A stretch of 11,844 nt of DNA from Prolixibacteraceae bacterium (GTDB lineage: Bacteria > Bacteroidota > Bacteroidia > Bacteroidales > Prolixibacteraceae). Positions 6,448 through 11,844 of this stretch are shown here, piece after piece. Position numbers and translations under genes: made by a program. The stretch lies in assembly GCA_017998095.1 (NCBI GenBank), contig JAGODU010000126.1:1-11844 (forward strand), written 5' to 3'. Under the pieces are notes generated by a model. It searched no databases, was not told the DNA's origin, and saw only the letters and a program-made list of their open reading frames with translations. Each line of letters begins with the position of its first letter. The first letter of the stretch is position 1.

Positions 6448-7446
6448 ATGGCAAACCTAACAACACGCTTTTTCGGATTAGAGTTAAAATCTCCGGTAGT
6501 AGTCGGCAGTTCAGGACTTTCATCATCAATTGAAAAGATAAAATTGATAGAGCAGAATGGTGCAGGTGCCGTTGTACTTAAATCGGTTTTTGAGGAAGAA
6601 ATATACTATGAATATCAGCAAGAATATTCAAAACAAATTAAGGCGATGGACAATCAGGAATATCTTGATTATCTTGATTATGAAATAAAAAGTGACAAGG
6701 CAAAAGAATACCTTAATTTGATTTCAGGGGCAAAAAAAGCAGGTGTTAAAATGCCAATTGTAGCCAGTATAAATTGTATTTCGGGCAGCGACTGGAAGTA
6801 TTTTGCCAATAAACTTGCCAATGCAGGAGCTGATGCTCTGGAATTAAATATTTTCATGTTACCGTCTGATTTGCTTAAAGATGCAGCTCAGATTAAAAAG
6901 AACTATTTGGATATAGTCAATAATGTTACATCTCAGGTAGATAGACCTGTTACCATAAAAATTTCTCCATATTTTTCAGATATGGCAATGATGATAAAGG
7001 ATTTATCTGAAACAAAGCTTTCGGGGATTACTTTATTCAACCGGTCATTCAATATCGACATCGATATTGATGAGAAGGAACTTTCAGCAGCAAAAATATT
7101 AAGTCATCCTTTTGATTATTTGCATTCATTAAGGTGGGTTGGCATTATGTCTCCGAGGATTAATTGCGATCTGGCTGCAAGCACGGGAATAATGGATTAT
7201 AAGACTGCTATTAAGATGATCATGGCAGGCGCCAGGGCAGTGCAGATTGTATCTGGAATTTACAAAAACGGATTTGAATTTATAGGTAAGATGAACAATC
7301 AGATTTCAGCATGGATGGACTCAGAAGGCTACAGCTCACTTGATGAAATAACAGGCATTGTAAATTCAAGCAAGATTAAAGATCCGGCTTTATACGAAAG
7401 AGTACAATTTATGAAACACTTCGGAGGGTTCTCGGGGGAAGAATAA
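6448..7446 (+). CDS. Dihydroorotate dehydrogenase-like FMN protein lacking the catalytic Cys
   Basis: This 332-residue TIM-barrel flavoprotein belongs to the class-1 PyrD family and is commonly annotated 'dihydroorotate dehydrogenase-like'. The FMN framework is present: K45 in VVLKS, K171 in VTIKISP, N198 in LFNRS, and the phosphate-binding C-terminal part STGI...MAGARAVQIVSG around 246-270. Aligning by eye to Lactococcus PyrDA (K43, N127, K164) gives a constant offset of about seven residues from N134 onward. The catalytic loop N-x-S-C-P-N then reads N134-I-F-M-L-P, with M137 at the Cys position. It is therefore unlikely to oxidise dihydroorotate by the usual route, and its real substrate is unknown. 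It is on the strand of nfnAB, 27 nt after the toxin gene. NfnA is a relative of PyrK, the electron-transfer partner of class-1B PyrD, so a redox link is possible but not shown. Start context is AT-rich with no Shine-Dalgarno site. Confidence 0.85.
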   Translation: MANLTTRFFGLELKSPVVVGSSGLSSSIEKIKLIEQNGAGAVVLKSVFEEEIYYEYQQEYSKQIKAMDNQEYLDYLDYEIKSDKAKEYLNLISGAKKAGVKMPIVASINCISGSDWKYFANKLANAGADALELNIFMLPSDLLKDAAQIKKNYLDIVNNVTSQVDRPVTIKISPYFSDMAMMIKDLSETKLSGITLFNRSFNIDIDIDEKELSAAKILSHPFDYLHSLRWVGIMSPRINCDLAASTGIMDYKTAIKMIMAGARAVQIVSGIYKNGFEFIGKMNNQISAWMDSEGYSSLDEITGIVNSSKIKDPALYERVQFMKHFGGFSGEE

Positions 7447-7481
7447 TAAATGAATTTATAAAGTAAGCAGATTATTAGAAA

Positions 7482-8597
7482 TTAAATAAGCTCTATTATT
7501 TTTCTTACAGAAGCCTTATTTGAGTAAACATTGTCAAGAACTTCTTTTCGTTTATCAATCATCTCCTGAGTAAACTTTACGTCAAGCAGATTATTGATTT
7601 CTGAGATGATATTATCTTCACCTTCAGCAATAATGCAAAGTTCTTTTAGTCCGGTACCCTCGACAAGCTGAGGAGTTCCTATACAAAACCTTCCGTTGAA
7701 AAGAGCATTAAGAAGTTTAAGTTTGAAACCTGTAGCCTGGAAAGTAGGTAAAAGATTAATATGAGCTTCATTAATTAATTCCTTAAGCTGAGATTCATCC
7801 GGATTACTAACAAGCTGCACATTTTCAGCGCCATATACTGTTTTCTGAAGAGTAGTAGTAGGATTCTTGCCTGCAATAAGAAAGTGGAAGTTTACTCTGG
7901 GAGCAATTTTTTCAACAATAAAGCGGGCAGCCTCTTCATTCTCCTGAACACTAAGGTTTCCATGATAAAGAATGTACTTACCTCCTCCTTCAAGAATACT
8001 AACCTCTCCGCTTTGATGACATGGAGTAGAAAGGAAGGTCTTTCCGTAGTGAGTGCTGAAATACTCTTCATCAGCCTTTGATATTGCAGTTAAATAATCA
8101 GCATTTGAAAGAATCTTTTCAAACTTCTTCAGTTTATAGGATTCAATATTAAAGTAAAGTCTTAAAGTTCCAAAAGCAGTGTTTTTAGCCAGAGAATTAT
8201 AATAGTGATGTTCAATATTGTGACATCTTACAATTTTCAAACGATCTTTAAGTTTGGGATTATTTAGGAAATAGCAACTATGAAGTCCTTCGAAAAGAAC
8301 AGGATAATCGTCTTTCAGCAAATCAGCAAGTAAGGAATTATCAGAGCGGGATTTTACAATAAAGGGAAGTTTTGAAAAATGATTGAGGAATGACATTGAA
8401 CGTTTGTAATAATTTACCGATTCGCAGATTTCATCAAGAATCTTAGCGCTTTCCCTGCCATATTCAAAACAATGCAAATGAATTCTGACACCTTCCTTTT
8501 TAAGAGCCTTCAATCTGTAGTACACGTCAATAACTCCTCCATAATCTGCAGGATAAGGAACATTAAAAGATATGATATGAAGGTGTTTCCCGTTCAT
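7482..8597 (-). CDS. GT4-like (glycogen phosphorylase-fold) glycosyltransferase
   Basis: This 371-residue cytoplasmic protein has the two-domain GT-B layout. The N-terminal half opens with FNVPYPADYGG (residues 11-21), the glycine-rich acceptor-side loop of family 4 enzymes. The C-terminal half has YHGNLSVQEN at 211-220, FLIAGKNP near 239-246, and the donor-binding stretch FQATGFKLKLLNAL at 286-299. In canonical GT4 enzymes this last stretch has an EX7E pair. Here the first Glu is missing and the second is N297, so the sugar-nucleotide contact differs. No signal peptide or membrane anchor is seen. It probably builds surface polysaccharide or O-antigen, but it stands alone, with no other glycan genes in view, and the sugar cannot be told. 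It converges on the DHOD-like gene with a 35-nt gap. Upstream, TATCTTCG (8626-8633, minus strand) is an imperfect -7 box. Confidence 0.82.
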   Translation of the reverse strand: MNGKHLHIISFNVPYPADYGGVIDVYYRLKALKKEGVRIHLHCFEYGRESAKILDEICESVNYYKRSMSFLNHFSKLPFIVKSRSDNSLLADLLKDDYPVLFEGLHSCYFLNNPKLKDRLKIVRCHNIEHHYYNSLAKNTAFGTLRLYFNIESYKLKKFEKILSNADYLTAISKADEEYFSTHYGKTFLSTPCHQSGEVSILEGGGKYILYHGNLSVQENEEAARFIVEKIAPRVNFHFLIAGKNPTTTLQKTVYGAENVQLVSNPDESQLKELINEAHINLLPTFQATGFKLKLLNALFNGRFCIGTPQLVEGTGLKELCIIAEGEDNIISEINNLLDVKFTQEMIDKRKEVLDNVYSNKASVRKIIELI

Positions 8598-8682
8598 TAA
8601 ATTTTAGTCGAAAAAATTTAGAAAACGAAGATATGATTTGTTTTAAATAAATGTTCATTCTTTCCATTTCAAAAAGAAAAAG

Positions 8683-8690
8683 TAATTTTG
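8683..8690 (+). promoter_or_regulatory. Bacteroidota-type -7 box for ychF
   Basis: TAATTTTG is an exact TAnnTTTG match 20 nt before the ychF start codon, within the 113-nt divergent gap with the glycosyltransferase. A transcript would start near 8697 with a leader of about 14 nt. No -33 TTTG is evident. Confidence 0.45.
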
Positions 8691-8710
8691 ACGCACCAAA
8701 AAATTAACAT

Positions 8711-9811
8711 ATGTCATTAAAATGTGGTATTGTAGGGTTGCCTAATGTAGGAAAATCGACCCTTTTTAATTGTCTGTCAAGTGCAAAAGCACAATCAGCA
8801 AACTTTCCTTTCTGCACAATAGAGCCGAATGTAGGAGTAATAACAGTACCTGACGACAGGTTGATAAAGCTTGCTGAAATAGATAATCCCAAGAAAGTAA
8901 TACCGACAACTGTAGAGATAGTGGATATTGCAGGTTTGGTAAAAGGGGCCAGTAAGGGAGAAGGACTTGGCAATCAATTTCTGGCCAATATCAGGGAAAC
9001 AGATGCCATCCTTCATGTACTAAGGTGTTTTGATAATGATAATATAACACATGTCGACGGCTCGATAGATCCGGTAAGGGATAAAGATGTTGTAGATATA
9101 GAATTACAGCTTAAGGATCTGGAAACCATTGAGAACAGAATTCTTAAAGCCCAGAGGCAACTTAAGGATACCACTAACAAGGAAGCCAAAAGGACTTATG
9201 ACGTAGCAATGAAGATAAAAGAATCATTATTGCAGGGAAAGTCGGCACGTTCAATAGAGTTTACTGAAGCAGAAAAAGAAATAGTTGATTCCTTTTTCCT
9301 TCTGACCAGCAAGCCTGTCATGTATGTGTGCAATGTAGATGAAGGGGCAGCAAAAACGGGCAATAAATATGTGGAAGCTGTCAGGGAAGCAGTCAAAGAT
9401 GAAAAAGCAGAGATATTGGTAATAGCGGCAGCAACAGAAGCAGATATAGCTGACCTTGAAACTTACGAAGAAAAGCAAATGTTTCTGGAAGATTTAGGTT
9501 TGGATGAGCCGGGTGTAAATAAATTAATACATTCAGCATATAAATTATTAAACCTTCAGACATACTTTACAACGGGTCCTGATGAAAGCAGGGCATGGAC
9601 TTTTACAAAAGGCATTAAAGCTCCGAAAGCAGCAGGGATAATACATTCAGATTTTGAAAGAGGTTTTATCAGGGCAGAAGTTATAAAATATTCTGAATAT
9701 GTAAGATTAGGATCAGAATCAGCTTGTCGTGAAGCAGGAAAAATAGCCATTGAAGGTAAAGAGTATGTAGTTCAGGATGGGGATATTATGCATTTCAGGT
9801 TTAATGTGTAA
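8711..9811 (+). CDS. ychF: YchF/OLA1-family Obg-like ATPase
   Basis: This 366-residue protein is the universally conserved ribosome-associated P-loop NTPase YchF, at normal length (about 363 in E. coli). The P-loop GLPNVGKST is at 9-17, switch I PFCTIEPNVG is near 33-42, DIAGL is at 72-76, and the Gln-free switch II KGEGLGNQFL is at 82-91. The nucleotide-specificity motif reads NVDE at 208-211 instead of the NKxD of GTPases, the hallmark of ATP preference in this family. A helical insert around 115-175 and a C-terminal TGS domain (roughly 280-364, ending in VVQDGDIMHFRFNV) complete the fold. The family is linked to ribosome binding and stress response. It is preceded by a -7 box and no Shine-Dalgarno site, and no partner gene (pth is common elsewhere) is adjacent here. 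Confidence 0.96.
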   Translation: MSLKCGIVGLPNVGKSTLFNCLSSAKAQSANFPFCTIEPNVGVITVPDDRLIKLAEIDNPKKVIPTTVEIVDIAGLVKGASKGEGLGNQFLANIRETDAILHVLRCFDNDNITHVDGSIDPVRDKDVVDIELQLKDLETIENRILKAQRQLKDTTNKEAKRTYDVAMKIKESLLQGKSARSIEFTEAEKEIVDSFFLLTSKPVMYVCNVDEGAAKTGNKYVEAVREAVKDEKAEILVIAAATEADIADLETYEEKQMFLEDLGLDEPGVNKLIHSAYKLLNLQTYFTTGPDESRAWTFTKGIKAPKAAGIIHSDFERGFIRAEVIKYSEYVRLGSESACREAGKIAIEGKEYVVQDGDIMHFRFNV

Positions 9812-9887
9812 TTATTTATATTAAATATTTCATATTCATAAAAATTGATGTAATTTGTTGTTAAAATTATTATCAATAAACCAGAAT

Positions 9888-10499
9888 ATGAAAACAACTA
9901 AGAAAACCTTAAATTGCTTAACTATAAGCACTTTCCTTTTGTTTACTTTAATATTTAGTTCTTGTGACCTTATTAATTTAGGAGGTAATACATCAGGAAA
10001 ACTAAAGACCTGTACTATTTTTGAGATTTATTTCGATGTTGACATTCTCAACAGTGAAGGTCAGCAAGTTGGATGGGGAACAAGCAATACTATTCCTATA
10101 GTTTGGGACGGAAATTCATTCAATGGATTATCTGATCAGGGAATGATGAGTTATGAAGTATCAGGTACAGTATCTGACAATGGCAAGACTATTTTAACAC
10201 TTTCAATAAAGGAATATTCGGTAGGAACTTCAATAGACCAATCATATGAGCGGAAAGCAAATTTCGAGTTTCAAAATATTCCATATTCTAGTTCATATAC
10301 ACAAACTGGGGATTATGCTTTTGGATATACAGATGAATCAAAGATAAAAGACTATGTAAAAAGCTACAGTGTTTCAGATGGTTATCTTAATATTACCCAT
10401 AAAGCCGGATATGGAGAGTCTGCTACAATTGACTATCTGGATTCCGATATTGAAATTAACTTTTACAACGAAGAATACGAATTCTTTGATGATTTATAG
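9888..10499 (+). CDS. Putative lipoprotein of unknown function
   Basis: This 203-residue secreted protein matches no family I recognise. The N-terminus is a lipoprotein signal: lysines in MKTTKK, a hydrophobic run to residue 22, and a lipobox-like FSSC with the modified Cys at 26. No acidic surface-export signal follows the Cys (it reads CDLINLGGN), so a periplasm-facing anchor is more likely than surface display. The mature part is rich in Ser, Thr, Tyr and Asp with alternating hydrophobics, suggesting beta structure, and ends in a Glu/Asp/Phe tail. A TTG 33 nt upstream in frame also keeps the frame open, but it would add an odd hydrophobic peptide, so the ATG that places the signal correctly is preferred. 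It follows ychF by 76 nt. The hairpin at 10542-10581 ends the transcript. Confidence 0.7.
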   Translation: MKTTKKTLNCLTISTFLLFTLIFSSCDLINLGGNTSGKLKTCTIFEIYFDVDILNSEGQQVGWGTSNTIPIVWDGNSFNGLSDQGMMSYEVSGTVSDNGKTILTLSIKEYSVGTSIDQSYERKANFEFQNIPYSSSYTQTGDYAFGYTDESKIKDYVKSYSVSDGYLNITHKAGYGESATIDYLDSDIEINFYNEEYEFFDDL

Positions 10500-10541
10500 C
10501 AGATAAGATTCAGAATTAAATTTCGTAATAACCTTAAAAAT

Positions 10542-10581
10542 AATGAAAGGGTACACTAACGAATTAGTGTACCCTTTCATT
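10542..10581. terminator. Bidirectional hairpin terminator between convergent genes
   Basis: The arms AATGAAAGGGTACACTAA (10542-10559) and TTAGTGTACCCTTTCATT (10564-10581) are perfect 18-bp complements around the 4-nt loop CGAA. A-rich DNA precedes the left arm (CTTAAAAATAAT), giving a U-rich tail for minus-strand transcripts. TTTATTAT follows on the right for plus-strand transcripts. It lies 42 nt after the lipoprotein stop and 13 nt after the GH3 stop on the other strand, the expected place for a shared terminator. Confidence 0.85.
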
Positions 10582-10594
10582 TATTATATGCTAT

Positions 10595-11844
10595 TTATAA
10601 TTTAATAGTAAGGCTTTGTTTTATTTCAGCTGATGAATTACCAATAAGAATTTCAAATTCACCCGGTTCAAGCACCCAGTCATGTTTTGCAGGATCATAA
10701 TATGAAAATGCATCTTTATTCAGACTAAAGGAAAGAGTTGCTTTTTCTCCTTGTTTAAGAAATACTTTACCAAACTCCTTCAATTCCTTAACTGGTCGCG
10801 GTAATGAAGATTCTTTATCAGATACATAAACCTGAACTACTTCAGCACCATCCATATTACCTGTATTAGTAACATCAACAGAAAACTTAATATCTCCTGA
10901 TTTAAGGTTATAATTTTCAAGCTTTGCATTATTAATATTAAAAGTAGTATATGAAAGTCCAAATCCAAACGGGAATCTTGGCTTAACACTACTCTTGTCA
11001 TAATGACGATAACCGACAAAAATACCCTCAGTGAAATCAACATTGAGATCTTTATCGTCGTCCCAATATGAATTGAAAGTTGGGTTATCTTCCCATTTAT
11101 TTTCAAAGGATACCGGAAGTTTGCCTGATGGATTTGTTATTCCAAAGATTATTTCAGCAACTGCCAAAGCACCTTCCTGACCGGGATACCATGAGTGGAG
11201 CAATCCTTTAACGCCGTTTATCCATGATTCCATTTCTACATTTCCGCCTGAATTAAGAACTACAATTGTATTTGGATTTGCTTCATTTATCTTTTGAATC
11301 AATTCACCTTGTTTGAAGGGCATTTCAAAAGTACGGTCAGAACCTTCACTTTCAGTTTCATTACTAAATCCAACACAAACAATAGCGATATCTGAATTTT
11401 TAGCAGCCTTAACTGCTTCAGTTAAATATTCTTCAGGCCCCAATTCTTTACCTTCCCGTTTCTGTGAAGCAAGGCGAATAACTGCATCCCCACCAGCCTG
11501 GTAATATTCAACTTCAATCTTATATTCCTGACCTTTTTTAAACTGACCTTCATATTTTCTGATTGTTTCCCCCTGATTCTGCCATTGTTCAATCACCATT
11601 TTACCATCTACATAAAGCTTGTAGCCATCGTCGCCTGCAAGACCAAGCCAATAGGAACTACTAACTTCAGGAGAGAAATAACAGGTAAACCTGGCAGAAA
11701 AATCTTCAGCGGGGACAGCATCATCAGCCATATTCCCCTTTTCAAGGTTCAGCTTATCAAATGTTTTTGAGGCAATAACTTCTCCTTCCAGTTTTATACC
11801 TTTATAAAAATCGGCTTAAACACCTGCCTTTTTTACTCCATCTT
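10595..11844 (-). pseudogene. GH3 beta-glucosidase with PA14 insert, 3' part, broken by an in-frame stop
   Basis: This is the C-terminal part of a family 3 glycoside hydrolase, a secreted beta-glucosidase type. It runs off the right edge, so the N-terminal barrel with the nucleophile Asp is not seen. The intact open stretch is 10595-11731 (378 codons from an internal ATG). It contains most of a PA14 domain (YWLGLAGDDGYKLYVDG and onward), the second GH3 domain with the probable acid/base Glu in ESEGSDR (E129 counted from that ATG), the hallmark PSGKLPVSFENKWEDNP and FPFGFGLSYTTF, and a C-terminal fibronectin-III-like domain from about 270 to 378. Upstream the frame stays open and homologous (ADFYKG..., the usual start of the PA14 part) but is interrupted by TAA at 11816-11818. 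Codons beyond it (DGVKKAGV) continue in frame to the edge. One base change (AAA to TAA) would explain it. Alternatives are a sequencing error or a recent mutation. Confidence 0.75.
11816..11818 (-). other. In-frame TAA interrupting the GH3 reading frame
   Basis: On the minus strand this reads GTT TAA GCC within V-stop-A-D-F-Y-K-G, exactly 29 codons upstream of the internal ATG at 11731. PA14-containing GH3 enzymes usually begin this domain with a Leu/Val-Lys-Ala-Glu-Tyr-type run, so a Lys codon (AAA) is the likely ancestral base triplet. Frame is conserved on both sides, which favours a point substitution over a frameshift. Confidence 0.75.

Noticed and set aside
6658..6685. Short tandem repeat (TATCTTGAT-like units) in the DHOD-like gene
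   Set aside because: It merely encodes LDYLDY in frame. Two imperfect copies are too few to call a repeat element.
6448..7446. True pyrD for pyrimidine synthesis
   Set aside because: The catalytic Cys loop is replaced (Met at 137), and no other pyrimidine gene is nearby.
11585..11770. Small plus-strand open frame opposite the GH3 gene
   Set aside because: It is antisense to the PA14 coding region and has no motif or promoter.

Overview
The window looks like the chromosome of an anaerobic or fermentative member of the Bacteroidota. The evidence is indirect. The DNA is AT-rich. Start codons follow A-rich leaders without Shine-Dalgarno sites. Three intergenic regions carry TAnnTTTG boxes, the -7 consensus of this phylum. 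The gene types also fit: NfnAB with a DHOD-like protein, a short SNF2 helicase, and a GH3 enzyme with a PA14 insert. No rRNA, tRNA, CRISPR array or insertion sequence was seen.

Layout. Bases 1-337 hold no gene I can identify, only one weak 70-codon frame and a small palindrome. Bases 338-3289 (minus) encode a 983-residue SNF2/Rad54-type ATPase. It diverges from a plus-strand run at 3452-7446: nfnA and nfnB (electron-bifurcating NADH-dependent ferredoxin:NADP+ oxidoreductase), then a two-gene MNT-nucleotidyltransferase/HEPN toxin-antitoxin pair with an 8-nt overlap, then a class-1 DHOD-like flavoprotein that has lost the catalytic Cys of true dihydroorotate dehydrogenases. A GT4-like glycosyltransferase (7482-8597, minus) converges on this run. 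The divergent gene ychF (8711-9811) is followed by a lipoprotein of unknown function (9888-10499). A perfect 18-bp hairpin then separates these from a convergent GH3 beta-glucosidase (minus, running off the right edge). The GH3 reading frame is broken by an in-frame TAA at 11816-11818.

How the genes fit together. NfnA and NfnB form one complex that balances NADH, NADPH and ferredoxin pools. The DHOD-like protein downstream on the same strand is plausibly another redox or flavin enzyme of the same physiological group, with the toxin-antitoxin pair lodged between them. The remaining genes are housekeeping (ychF, SNF2), surface glycan synthesis (glycosyltransferase) and polysaccharide use (GH3). 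They do not form one obvious pathway. I found no clearly new multi-gene system. The points most worth checking are the broken GH3 gene, the toxin-antitoxin pair with a perfect 17-nt palindrome in front of it, and the active-site loss in the DHOD-like protein.
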